A DNA stretch of 37,886 nt from LW40-45 sp048883105 (lineage in GTDB: Archaea > Asgardarchaeota > Lokiarchaeia > Sigyniarchaeales > SOKP01), in contig JBHLQY010000015.1 of the NCBI GenBank assembly GCA_048883105.1, positions 1 through 37,886 on the forward strand, in the 5' to 3' direction. Below, piece after piece: positions 26,550 through 34,970 of this stretch. The stretch's first letter is position 1. Every line of letters begins with the position of its first letter. The translations under genes and the position numbers were made by a program. A model generated the notes under the pieces. It saw nothing but the letters and a program-made list of their open reading frames with translations, was not told the DNA's origin and made no database searches.

Positions 26550-27011
26550 ATGAATTATAAATATAAAATCGTTATGTTTGCATGCTTAAAATGAGGTTAT
26601 GGTGCTGCTGATTTAGCTGGCGTTTCTCGTATGAAATACACACCTTCAGTAAAAATTATCAAACTAAGGTGTACTGGTAGAATTGATACAAAACACATCT
26701 TATACACCATAAAATCTGGAGCTGATGGTGTAATGGTTGTTGGATGACGCCCAAATGAGTGTCAATTTAAAAATGGTAATTTTACAGCTCAAAAGCATGT
26801 GGATTTCGCAAATAGAATATTAGAATCACGAGGTTTTGGCAGTCAAAGGGTTAATATGTATTGGTTAAGTAGCGCTGAATCTGAGAAATTAGTTAAAAGC
26901 GTTGAAGATGCTTATGAGAAAATTCGAAGAGCTGGTCCTAATCCAATTAATACTATAGATATTAAAACTAAGAGAAAAGTTAAAGAAAGCTTAACTACTC
27001 CCGTTGAATGA
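26550..27011 (+). CDS. mvhD: MvhD/VhuD-like iron-sulfur protein, selenoprotein with two UGA (Sec) codons
   Basis: A 153-residue MvhD (methyl-viologen-reducing hydrogenase delta) protein, the [2Fe-2S] link that passes electrons to HdrA. In-frame UGA codons at 26592 and 26745 give Sec15 (FACLKUGYGAADLAGVSR) and Sec66 (VVGURPNECQF). The Cys-only paralogue at 34142 has CNWCSYAGADLAGVSR and SGCHIGDCHY at the same places, so both UGAs replace Cys. Between them, LRCTGRID (MCSGRVD in the paralogue) is normal. The C-terminus has about 20 extra residues relative to the paralogue. The final codon is also UGA (27009-27011), read here as stop; if decoded as Sec, the protein would end two residues later at the TAA at 27018. 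Confidence 0.88.
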
Positions 27012-27057
27012 GTCTTGTAAGTAAATCTTAGTTGCAAGATGACGAGCCGTGCGATGG
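27001..27057 (+). ncRNA. Candidate SECIS element of eukaryotic type in the mvhD 3' region
   Basis: The transcript can fold as follows. Helix I is CCGUUG (27001-27006) with CGAUGG (27052-27057), including wobble pairs. An asymmetric internal loop leads to the quartet AUGA (27008-27011) opposite UGAC (27040-27043), giving tandem G-A/A-G pairs. Helix II is UCUUGUAA (27013-27020) with UUGCAAGA (27032-27039). The apical loop (27021-27031) has unpaired A at 27023-27025, 11 nt after the quartet. These are the defining parts of eukaryotic SECIS elements, and eukaryote-like SECIS elements have been reported in Lokiarchaeota. It lies after the last UGA-containing gene of the two-gene selenoprotein unit and may serve both. 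Confidence 0.7.
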
Positions 27058-27114
27058 AGGGGGTTTTTAAAACGAATAAAATAAAAATTTAATATTGTAA
27101 AAATAGAATGAAAT

Positions 27115-28617
27115 ATGGTTCAAATTTCAAAGGATTATAATTTTGATGGTATAACTCCAAAAGATCTGTTAGAGGCTACCTCATTAGCCACAGAAAATTT
27201 CCAAGTCAGAGCACTATTAGAAGCTAAAGATGATATTATCAGACATGAAAAATTTAACGAAAAAGAGTATTATGACATTTTGGATGCATTGATCGATGCT
27301 GAAACAGAACGTAAAATGATATTGGAAGAATTAATAGGTCAAGAACCACTATTTTTAAGAGAAATTATTAAAATCATCAAAAAATTTCCGCCTGAAAACG
27401 TCATTAGAGATATAATTTACTTAAAAGAACAAGGTTATGTTGAAGAACTCGTTGAGGTTAAAATTAAAAAAGTAATTAAAAAGATTAAAGGCGAGGAAAA
27501 AGAAGTCGAAGAAAAGGAATATTTCTATAGATATCAAGTAAAAGACCGAAGTAATGATTTCAAAGAGATGTTTTTTGAACCTGTTTCGCTTGTTTTTGAT
27601 AATGGTGTTTGCTGTAATTGTGGATGGTGTTCTTCAATATGTCCTTTAGATGCTATTACAGTTACAGCAGATTCTTTAGAAATTGATGATAATGTATGCA
27701 TTAAATGCGGGTTATGCTTTTCTGTTTGCCCTCGATCTTTTTCGATTGAACAAGCCTATAAGGCAATTAAAAATTTAGATAAATCTCTTAAATTTTCTGA
27801 GAAAATTTTGCATTATAAAAATACATATTCCGGCACTACAACTAACGATGAAATTAAAAAAGTTCGACAAGACGGAGGAATAGTTACATCCCTACTAGAA
27901 TATTTATTAAAGAATAAATTAGTTGATGCAATTATAGCAGTACAGCATTCCAAGGATTTGTGGAAACCGGAACCTGTAATTGTAGAGGATGTAAAAGATT
28001 TATACACCACGAGTGGAACTAAATATGCTAATTCCCCCTCATTAGCGATTGTTAATAAGGCAAAAAAATATGATTGTATAGCAATTGTTGGTGTTCCATG
28101 TATGATTAAGGCTATTGAGAAAGGTTCATTATTTCCAAGTGGTCTACCTTTTTTTAATAACATCAAATATAAAATTGGGCTTTTTTGTATGGAATCTTTT
28201 TCTTATGATAATATTATTAATTTGGTTAAAGACAAATTTAACAAAGACATTAATGATTTAGTTAAAATGAATATTGATAAGGGTAAATTTATAATAAATT
28301 TGAAAAGTGGTGAAGAATTGAATATCCCTTTATCTGAAATTCAATCTTACGCCCGCGATCCTTGTCATTATTGTGAAGATTTAACCTCTGATTATGCTGA
28401 CATATCGATTGGTTCAATTGGTTCACAAGCTGGTTGGTCGTCCGTGATTACAAGAACAAAAGAAGGGGAAGAGATTTATAAAGGGGCAATTAAAGATGGT
28501 TTAATTGAATCTAAAAGCTTAAAAGAAGTTAAACCGGGCCAATTTTTAGTAGAAAAAATTGGTGGAATTAAAAGAAATAGATGTAAACCATTTGAATTAA
28601 AAAAGAACTTAAACTAA
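27115..28617 (+). CDS. FrhB/FdhB-like F420-binding iron-sulfur flavoprotein with N-terminal helical extension
   Basis: A 500-residue protein. Residues about 1-155 form a charged helical, possibly winged-helix, extension (PPENVIRDIIYLKEQGYVEEL) that the shorter neighbour lacks. Next comes a ferredoxin domain with CCNCGWCSSICP and CIKCGLCFSVCP. The FrhB core follows: QDGGIVTSLLEYLL, IVGVPCMIKAIEKG, GLFCMESFSYDN, DPCHYCEDLTSDYADISIGSIGSQ. It should bind FAD and F420 and connect F420H2 to the HdrA/MvhD iron-sulfur chain. It starts 97 bp after the mvhD stop, past the SECIS-like hairpin, and is followed after 14 bp by a second FrhB-like gene. All cysteines are encoded as UGU or UGC; no internal UGA was found. 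Confidence 0.87.
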   Translation: MVQISKDYNFDGITPKDLLEATSLATENFQVRALLEAKDDIIRHEKFNEKEYYDILDALIDAETERKMILEELIGQEPLFLREIIKIIKKFPPENVIRDIIYLKEQGYVEELVEVKIKKVIKKIKGEEKEVEEKEYFYRYQVKDRSNDFKEMFFEPVSLVFDNGVCCNCGWCSSICPLDAITVTADSLEIDDNVCIKCGLCFSVCPRSFSIEQAYKAIKNLDKSLKFSEKILHYKNTYSGTTTNDEIKKVRQDGGIVTSLLEYLLKNKLVDAIIAVQHSKDLWKPEPVIVEDVKDLYTTSGTKYANSPSLAIVNKAKKYDCIAIVGVPCMIKAIEKGSLFPSGLPFFNNIKYKIGLFCMESFSYDNIINLVKDKFNKDINDLVKMNIDKGKFIINLKSGEELNIPLSEIQSYARDPCHYCEDLTSDYADISIGSIGSQAGWSSVITRTKEGEEIYKGAIKDGLIESKSLKEVKPGQFLVEKIGGIKRNRCKPFELKKNLN

Positions 28618-28631
28618 GCTGAATTACTATT

Positions 28632-29744
28632 ATGACTCCAAAAACATTCCAAGATTTAATTGATGAAGTTCATAATAAAGGAATTTGTCAGGAATGTGGT
28701 GGGTGCGTAAGTTTCTGTAGTTCAGCCGAATATGATGTAATTAATTTTGTGGAGGGATATTCGTATCCTATATACATTCAAAAAGATAAATGTCTTGAGT
28801 GCGGAATTTGTTATTGTATTTGTCCACAAACTCATATTTTAGATGAAGACTTAAATCAATCCTATAAGTTTTCAGATTATCCTTCTATGCCTCTTGGCTT
28901 TTTTGAGGATATTTGTTCTTGTCAAGCTACAGATAAAGAATTTTTAAAATATGGTACAGACGGAGGCGTAGTAAATTCAATTATAAATTATTTATTAGAA
29001 AAAAAAATTGTTGACGGAGCAATAGTGTCTAAAGTTGAGGCCCCATTTAGCAGAGAAGCTATGTTTGCTGATAAAAAAAATGATTTACTTAAGGCCTCAG
29101 GTACTAAATTGGAGATATCTTCACATTTAGACCAAATTCAGAAGTTTTGTACTTATACTCAATCAATTCCGAAATTAAATCATTATAAATTCAAAAAACT
29201 AGTTGTTGTAGGTACTCCATGTCAACTTTATACAATCAGATGTATGCAAAATTTGGGAGTCACACCTTCACAAAACATTGAAATTTGTCTTGGATTGTTT
29301 TGTTATGAGAATTTTCGATTTGATAAAATTCAAGCTAAGAAGTTTGAAAAAGATTTTGCAATCGAATTCGAAAATATCGAAAAAATAAATATTAGAGAAG
29401 ATTTAATATTGAAGTTAAGAGATGATGGTTCTGGAGAACGAATAGTTCACATTCCATTTAATCACTTAACTGATTATATACGTCCTGCTTGTAACGCTTG
29501 TAATGACTTTACCAATATATATGCAGATATATCCTTTGGAGGTCTTGGATCACAAGAGAAATATACTACTGTAATCCCGCGAACCGAAAAAGGAAATGAA
29601 ATTCTAAATAAAGCTAAAAGTGATAGAATAATTCGTTGCTTGGATCTAAATGAGACAAGTAAAAATAACATAGAAAAACTCATATCTCAATATTCTCAAA
29701 TGAAAATAGATCGAAAAAAAAATTTTATGAATGAATTAAAGTAG
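28632..29744 (+). CDS. FrhB/FdhB-like F420-binding iron-sulfur flavoprotein, short form
   Basis: A 370-residue second FrhB paralogue. The ferredoxin part has CQECGGCVSFCSS and CLECGICYCICPQ. The core has TDGGVVNSIINYLL, VVGTPCQLYTIRCM, GLFCYENFRFDK, PACNACNDFTNIYADISFGGLGSQ. The first motif lacks the Pro after the fourth Cys (CSS rather than CPx), which is tolerated in ferredoxins. Two adjacent FrhB genes in one operon could encode a heterodimer or two alternative F420-side modules. It begins with ATG 14 bp after its neighbour, and the HdrCB gene begins 4 bp after its stop, so translation is tightly coupled. Confidence 0.86.
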   Translation: MTPKTFQDLIDEVHNKGICQECGGCVSFCSSAEYDVINFVEGYSYPIYIQKDKCLECGICYCICPQTHILDEDLNQSYKFSDYPSMPLGFFEDICSCQATDKEFLKYGTDGGVVNSIINYLLEKKIVDGAIVSKVEAPFSREAMFADKKNDLLKASGTKLEISSHLDQIQKFCTYTQSIPKLNHYKFKKLVVVGTPCQLYTIRCMQNLGVTPSQNIEICLGLFCYENFRFDKIQAKKFEKDFAIEFENIEKINIREDLILKLRDDGSGERIVHIPFNHLTDYIRPACNACNDFTNIYADISFGGLGSQEKYTTVIPRTEKGNEILNKAKSDRIIRCLDLNETSKNNIEKLISQYSQMKIDRKKNFMNELK

Positions 29745-29748
29745 AGAA

Positions 29749-31032
29749 GTGAAAATTACGACAGAAATTGAAAAAAAGTTTAAATCGGAAGAAAAAATGG
29801 CTACTGATATTGAATTTTATTTAAATAAGATTTATGAACCTACTTTAAGAAATTTGTTAAAAAGATGTTATCAGTGTGGTAGATGTAGTGGTGTATGCCA
29901 ATTATCTAAAGTCCAAAAGTTTACACCTAGTAGAATTATTCAAATGATATTAGAAGGTTTTGAAGATAAAATTATAGAAAGTGGAGTATTATGGGATTGT
30001 TTGACTTGTAACACGTGCCTTCAATATTGTCCAGAAAATATAAATTTTGCGGATATTGTGCGAAATGCGAAATATAGGATGAGAAAATTAGCCAATCAAA
30101 ATCCTGAAGAATATATTGCTCATAAAGGAATTTATACTACAATATCCGAGATAATGAGCCAATCCAATATCAGCCCAGAAAGGAACTTAGATTGGATACC
30201 AAAAGAATGTAAAATTTCGAACAAAGGAAATATTTTATATTATGTAGGATGTCTACCCTTTTTTAACTATGAATTTGAGGATCTAGATAATATTGCATCT
30301 AGTACATTAAAAATAATATGTCAAGTTGAAAAAGAACCAATAGTAGTTTTTAAAGAAGAGAATTGTTGCGGACATGATCTATATTGGGGGCAAGGAAAAC
30401 TTAAGACGTTCATAAAGTTAGCAGAAAAAAATATAAATATGTTTAAAAACGCTGGAATCTCTAAAATAATAACTGCTTGTGCTGAGTGTTATCGAACATT
30501 TAAAGTGGATTATCCCAATATATTTGAGGATTTTAATGAAAAATTCGAGGTTCAGCATATTATAGAATATGTACACGAAAAATGGAAGCAAAATAAAATC
30601 AATTTTATAACTCCAAACGAAAGTAATGAAAGAATTACCTTCACTTACCATGATCCTTGCAGACTGAGCAGATTTTTACCCAAGGATAATAAAATCATGG
30701 AAAAAGTTAGAGAAATTTTTGAGGAATTTAGAGAATTAGGTTATGATTTTAATGAAATGGAACATAATAAAGAAAATTCATTATGTTGCGGCGTTAGTTC
30801 TTGGATGAATTGTAATGAAAAATCAAAAGCGTTGCGATATAAGCGCATGTTAGAAGCCAAAGCTGCGGGTACAACTATGGTAACTTCTTGTCCAAAATGT
30901 AATATACATTTGAGTTGTATTCAAAACGATTTTGAAAATCTCTCTTCAATAAAGATTTTAGATTTCTCTGAATTTTTAGTTGATCATGTAGAATTAATAT
31001 CATCAGATAAAATTGAGGAGGTTAAGAAATAA
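29749..31032 (+). CDS. HdrC-HdrB fusion (HdrD-like) heterodisulfide reductase catalytic subunit
   Basis: A 427-residue fusion. Residues about 35-125 are HdrC-like with CYQCGRCSGVCQ and CLTCNTCLQYCP. From about residue 165 come two CCG (HdrB) domains: YYVGC, NCCGHDLYWGQGK, CAEC, then HDPCRLSRF, LCCGVSSWMNC and SCPKCN. These hold the noncubane [4Fe-4S] clusters that reduce disulfides in methanogen HdrB and HdrD. The fusion order matches HdrD. It probably reduces a heterodisulfide or another thiol substrate, or passes electrons to a partner; the substrate in Asgard archaea is not known. The start is GTG 29749, 4 bp after the previous stop, and the stop overlaps the next ATG (TAATG). Confidence 0.9.
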   Translation: MKITTEIEKKFKSEEKMATDIEFYLNKIYEPTLRNLLKRCYQCGRCSGVCQLSKVQKFTPSRIIQMILEGFEDKIIESGVLWDCLTCNTCLQYCPENINFADIVRNAKYRMRKLANQNPEEYIAHKGIYTTISEIMSQSNISPERNLDWIPKECKISNKGNILYYVGCLPFFNYEFEDLDNIASSTLKIICQVEKEPIVVFKEENCCGHDLYWGQGKLKTFIKLAEKNINMFKNAGISKIITACAECYRTFKVDYPNIFEDFNEKFEVQHIIEYVHEKWKQNKINFITPNESNERITFTYHDPCRLSRFLPKDNKIMEKVREIFEEFRELGYDFNEMEHNKENSLCCGVSSWMNCNEKSKALRYKRMLEAKAAGTTMVTSCPKCNIHLSCIQNDFENLSSIKILDFSEFLVDHVELISSDKIEEVKK

Positions 31033-34000
31033 TGGAAGGCTCTGTACTAGTTATTGGAGGGGGTATTGCTGGAATACAAGCATCTCTTGATTTAACTGAA
31101 CTAGGATTCAAAGTTTATTTAGTAGAAAGAAACCCTTCAATTGGAGGTAGAATGGCACAGTTAGATAAAACTTTTCCAACAAACGACTGTTCACTTTGTA
31201 TTCTTGCTCCTAAAATGGTGGAAGTTTTTAGAAATCCGAACATTGAACTCTTAACTTATCACGAAGTTAAAAAAGTATCTGGAGAACTTGGAGATTTTTC
31301 TGTTACAATTCTTAAGAAACCACGATACATTGATGAAATAAAATGTAAAGGTTGTGGCGACTGCGCTACTAAATGCCCCAAAATAGAAGTTCCAAATCTT
31401 TTTGATATGAATTTAGGTAAAAGAAAGTCTGTGTATATTCCATTTCCTCAGGCAGTACCTCCCATTTATTTAATCGACCCTAAGCTATGTTTAAAATTAA
31501 CCAAAGGGGTATGTGGTGTATGCGAAAAAGTTTGTCAAGCTGAAGCTATTGATTACGAACAAAAACCTCAAGAATTTAAATTAAAAGTAGGAGCGATTGT
31601 TGTTGCAACTGGTTTTGATATGCCAGCAGAGAAATTATCTTCAAGATGGGGATATCATTATAAAAATGTTGTTAGTGCTCTCGAATATGAGAGAATTTTG
31701 TGCGCATCTGGACCGTTTGAAGGTCATGTATTAAGACCTAGCGATGAAAAGGAACCTGAAATAATTGCATTTATTCAATGTGCCGGTTCAAGAGATTTAC
31801 ATGAGCAAATACCTTATTGCTCAAGCGTATGTTGTATGTATACGGCTAAAGAATCAATTATCACGAAAGAACATTCTGAAAAATCAAAATGCTTTGTATT
31901 TCGACATGATATTCGAGCATTCGGGAAAAATTTCTATGAATTTACTCAAAGAGCTCAAGAAGAATACGGAGTAAAATATTTTCAGACTAAAATTAGTAAA
32001 ATTGAAGAAGATCCTGAAACTAATGATTTAATTATCCACTATGAAGATTTAAAAAATGAGGGTTTTAATGATTTCAGAGCTAATCTAGTAATTTTGGCCT
32101 CACCATTAGTTCCTTCTGATGGGACTAAGGAATTATCCAAGATTTTAAGTATAGAACAAGATGAATATAATTTTTTCAAAGAGAATTCTTATTTTAACAA
32201 ATCTTCATCCTCGAGAGAGGGAGTGTTCTTATGTGGATTCTGTCAAGGTCCGATGGATATACCTGAGACTGTAGCAGATGCAAGTGGAGTGGCAGGCCAA
32301 GTAGCTGCTTTATTAAGTGCGGCAAAATTTAGTCAAATAAAAGAAAAAGCATTAGAAGTGCCAGAAAAAGAAGTTAAAACTACAGATGAGCCAAGAATTG
32401 GTGTTTTAATTTGTCACTGTGGGATCAATATTGGAAAGTATGTCGAAGTTCCCAATATAGCTGAATATATAAGAACATTACCTAATGTTGTACATTGTGA
32501 AGATAATTTATATTCATGTAGTTCAGATTCTCAAGCAAGAATTAAAGAATTAATCAAAGAGCATAATTTAAATAGATTTATTGTAGCTTCTTGTACACCA
32601 AGGACCCATGAGGCACTATTCCAAGAAACATGCGAAGAAGCAGGATTAAATAAGTATCTCTTTGAGATGGTCAATATTCGTGATCAATGTTCATGGGTTC
32701 ATATGACCGAGTATGAGGCAGCTACTCAGAAAGCTAAAGATTTAATTAGAATGGCTGTGGCAAAATCAAGATTATTAAAGCCTCTTAAAGAAGAATTATT
32801 ACAAATCACTCCTACTGCGTTAATTATTGGTGGTGGAATATCAGGAATGAGTGCGGCTTTAAATATCGCTAATCAAGGATTTAAAACATTCATTGTTGAG
32901 AAGGAGAAATTTTTAGGTGGAAACTTAAATTACCTAAATGTCTTATATCCTGTTGAAGAAAGTGCTTCAGATTTCCTTAATGAAACTATTACATGGGTAA
33001 AGGAAAATAAAAATATACAGATTTTCTTGGAATCCAAAATAAAAGATATAAAAGGATATGTTGGCAATTATATCGCCTCTGTTATTGATTCAAAAAATGA
33101 AACTCATGAACTAAGTATAGGAACAATTATCGTTGCTACAGGAGGGCAAGAATACAAACCTAAGGATATTTTTCAATATGGTAATGGAAATAGGAACGTT
33201 ATAACTCAATTAGAATTGGAAAAGATATTAAAAGAAAAAGGCAAATCTTGGCTTGATGGAATAAAACGTATTACTACAATTTTATGTGTTAATGCTAGAC
33301 AAAATGAAGGAATAACATATTGTTCTAATATTTGTTGTGGAAATTCTATAAAAAACTTAGGCCTTCTAAAAAAGTTAAAACCTGAACTTGAGTTAGTTGT
33401 TCTTTACAGAGATCTTCAAATGGCAAAGAAAAAGTACGAACAATACTATCGTGAACATAGAAAAAATGCCATATTTTTAAGGTATGATTTGGACAAAATG
33501 CCAACCATAAAGCAAAAAAGTAAAAATCCCGAAAAATATAGAATAAAAGTATTTGATACAAATTTACAAGATTATATTGAATTTGATACTGATTTTATCA
33601 TTTTATCAACTCCAATGATTCCTTCTGATAATTTAGGAGAATTAGCAAAAATGCTTAAAGTTCCTCTAGATAAAAATGGGTTTTTCTTAGAAGCCCATGT
33701 CAAATTAAGACCTTTGGATTTTGCGACTGATGGTATTTTCCTATGTGGTTGTGCTCAATGGCCAAAAAACGTGCAAGATTCGATTTCCCAAGCAAATGGC
33801 GCAGCAGGAAGAGCTAGTCGGTTTTTAAGTGCTAAAGAGATTACAACTTCAGGAATAGTCGCAGAAGTAAATCCAATAGAGTGTATTGGATGCGGAAAAT
33901 GTGAATCTGTATGTCCATACAACGCCATTGAACTTTTAGAATCTGTACAAGATTTTGAAGAAGTAAGTTTAATAGTAAAAAAATCCTTTGTTAATTCTGC

Positions 34001-34115
34001 ATTATGTAAAGGTTGCGGAACTTGCGCTGCTACTTGCCCTAATGGGGCAATATCTATTATGCATTATGATTTTGACCAAATATCTGCTATGATTGAATCA
34101 TATTTACTTAAATAA
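31032..34115 (+). CDS. Double-FAD HdrA with internal HdrA-N module (Cys-only)
   Basis: A 1027-residue HdrA-related fusion. The first FAD domain starts at once with VIGGGIAGIQASLDL (residues 6-20), then NDCSLCILAPKM, CKGCGDCATKCPK near 106 and the CGVCEKVCQAEA site. At about 456-570 is an HdrA N-terminal module (LICHCGINIGKY, SCSSDSQARI, SCTPRTHEALF). A second FAD domain begins near 597 (IIGGGISGMSAALNI), and two C-terminal ferredoxin motifs lie near 950-1000 (CIGCGKCESVCPYNA, CKGCGTCAATCPNGA). The second half therefore resembles a complete HdrA and the first half one without its N-module. Two FADs could support more complex bifurcation or dimer mimicry. Translation is coupled to HdrCB by a 1-bp overlap. 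Confidence 0.9.
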   Translation: MEGSVLVIGGGIAGIQASLDLTELGFKVYLVERNPSIGGRMAQLDKTFPTNDCSLCILAPKMVEVFRNPNIELLTYHEVKKVSGELGDFSVTILKKPRYIDEIKCKGCGDCATKCPKIEVPNLFDMNLGKRKSVYIPFPQAVPPIYLIDPKLCLKLTKGVCGVCEKVCQAEAIDYEQKPQEFKLKVGAIVVATGFDMPAEKLSSRWGYHYKNVVSALEYERILCASGPFEGHVLRPSDEKEPEIIAFIQCAGSRDLHEQIPYCSSVCCMYTAKESIITKEHSEKSKCFVFRHDIRAFGKNFYEFTQRAQEEYGVKYFQTKISKIEEDPETNDLIIHYEDLKNEGFNDFRANLVILASPLVPSDGTKELSKILSIEQDEYNFFKENSYFNKSSSSREGVFLCGFCQGPMDIPETVADASGVAGQVAALLSAAKFSQIKEKALEVPEKEVKTTDEPRIGVLICHCGINIGKYVEVPNIAEYIRTLPNVVHCEDNLYSCSSDSQARIKELIKEHNLNRFIVASCTPRTHEALFQETCEEAGLNKYLFEMVNIRDQCSWVHMTEYEAATQKAKDLIRMAVAKSRLLKPLKEELLQITPTALIIGGGISGMSAALNIANQGFKTFIVEKEKFLGGNLNYLNVLYPVEESASDFLNETITWVKENKNIQIFLESKIKDIKGYVGNYIASVIDSKNETHELSIGTIIVATGGQEYKPKDIFQYGNGNRNVITQLELEKILKEKGKSWLDGIKRITTILCVNARQNEGITYCSNICCGNSIKNLGLLKKLKPELELVVLYRDLQMAKKKYEQYYREHRKNAIFLRYDLDKMPTIKQKSKNPEKYRIKVFDTNLQDYIEFDTDFIILSTPMIPSDNLGELAKMLKVPLDKNGFFLEAHVKLRPLDFATDGIFLCGCAQWPKNVQDSISQANGAAGRASRFLSAKEITTSGIVAEVNPIECIGCGKCESVCPYNAIELLESVQDFEEVSLIVKKSFVNSALCKGCGTCAATCPNGAISIMHYDFDQISAMIESYLLK

Positions 34116-34141
34116 AAATAAATTTAAAATAGGAATTTAAT

Positions 34142-34579
34142 ATGCCAAAAGCGAAAACGAAAAAATTAAAAAAAGAATTTAATCCAGAAATTTTAGTTTT
34201 TTGTTGTAATTGGTGTTCTTATGCTGGAGCCGATTTAGCGGGGGTATCTCGATTTCAATATCCTCCAAATATGAGAATTGTTCGTGTAATGTGTTCTGGG
34301 AGAGTCGATCCTTCATTTGTTTTGAAAGCGTTAAAAGATGGAGCAGATGGCGTTCTCATTAGTGGATGCCATATAGGTGATTGCCACTATATATCTGGAA
34401 ATGAATATGCTAAAGAAAGATTTGAACGATTACATAAAATTATTATTAAACAATTAGGAATTAATGAAAAGCGCGTCAGACTTGAATGGGTCAGTGCTTC
34501 TGAAGGCAGACGATTTGCTGATCTAATTACAGAATTCACAAATGATATAAAAGAATTAGGTCCTTTAAGAGCCGTTTAG
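34142..34579 (+). CDS. mvhD: MvhD-like iron-sulfur protein, cysteine-only form
   Basis: A 145-residue MvhD homologue, delta subunit of MvhADG-type complexes, expected to carry a [2Fe-2S] cluster and dock on HdrA. Motifs are FCCNWCSYAGADLAGVSR, VMCSGRVDPSFVL and SGCHIGDCHYISGN, with EWVSASEGRRFADLI near the end. It is the standard-cysteine paralogue of the selenoprotein at 26550. A Lys-rich N-terminal tail (PKAKTKKLKKE) is extra. It lies 26 bp after the double-FAD HdrA. No MvhA or MvhG hydrogenase genes are present, so the electron donor here is probably not H2 directly. Confidence 0.9.
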   Translation: MPKAKTKKLKKEFNPEILVFCCNWCSYAGADLAGVSRFQYPPNMRIVRVMCSGRVDPSFVLKALKDGADGVLISGCHIGDCHYISGNEYAKERFERLHKIIIKQLGINEKRVRLEWVSASEGRRFADLITEFTNDIKELGPLRAV

Positions 34580-34970
34580 ATCATATCCATAAATTTCGCT
34601 TTTTTTATAATTATATTTATTGATGTAATAAACGGATCATTGAAAAAGTTTTTTTATCTGATTCCGATAATATTAGGATATTTTTTGATCGATGTCAATC
34701 ACATTTATTCGGAATAATATTGATTCCGCTAGGGATGTCAGAAATGGATAAAGATAAGAATTAATTATATTTAATTCCGATCATAAACGATGAATAAATG
34801 ACGAATATGCAACAATTGCACTTAAATTTATGTGTGATATTGATCAAAATATTTATATGTTAAAGTGTATTTATTTATTGATCAACAAAAAAACTATTTC
34901 CAATTTGATTGTATTGATTTTTGCCATATTCTACATATTTGTCTAATTCATTTTAAGAAGGAGAAGTATA
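34580..34970 (+). promoter_or_regulatory. Intergenic region with four ATTCCG sites and a TATA-like box before the last hdrA-like gene
   Basis: This 391-bp gap breaks the otherwise tight cluster. It holds ATTCCGAT at 34661-34668, its inverse ATTCGGAAT at 34707-34715, ATTCCGC at 34723-34729 and ATTCCGAT at 34774-34781. A TATA-like TTTATATG at 34852-34859 would start transcription near 34885, leaving a leader of roughly 85 nt. AAGGAG precedes the ATG at 34971. The arrangement suggests a separately regulated promoter for the last gene, with a protein reading ATTCCG sites. Confidence 0.5.

Noticed and set aside
24899..27011. Three separate short genes at 24899-25201, 25217-26545 and 26799-27011
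   Set aside because: They are fragments of hdrA and mvhD cut at in-frame UGA codons. Homology with the Cys paralogues runs through every UGA without a frame change.
24563..27011. Decay of hdrA and mvhD into pseudogenes, or sequencing error
   Set aside because: All six internal interruptions are UGA, all replace Cys-type positions, and there are no frameshifts or UAA/UAG stops. Random decay would not give this pattern.
34580..34970. tRNA or structured RNA gene in the gap before the last hdrA-like gene
   Set aside because: No cloverleaf, no T-loop GTTCRANNC and no GC-rich stem is visible. Only the ATTCCG motifs and a TATA-like box stand out.
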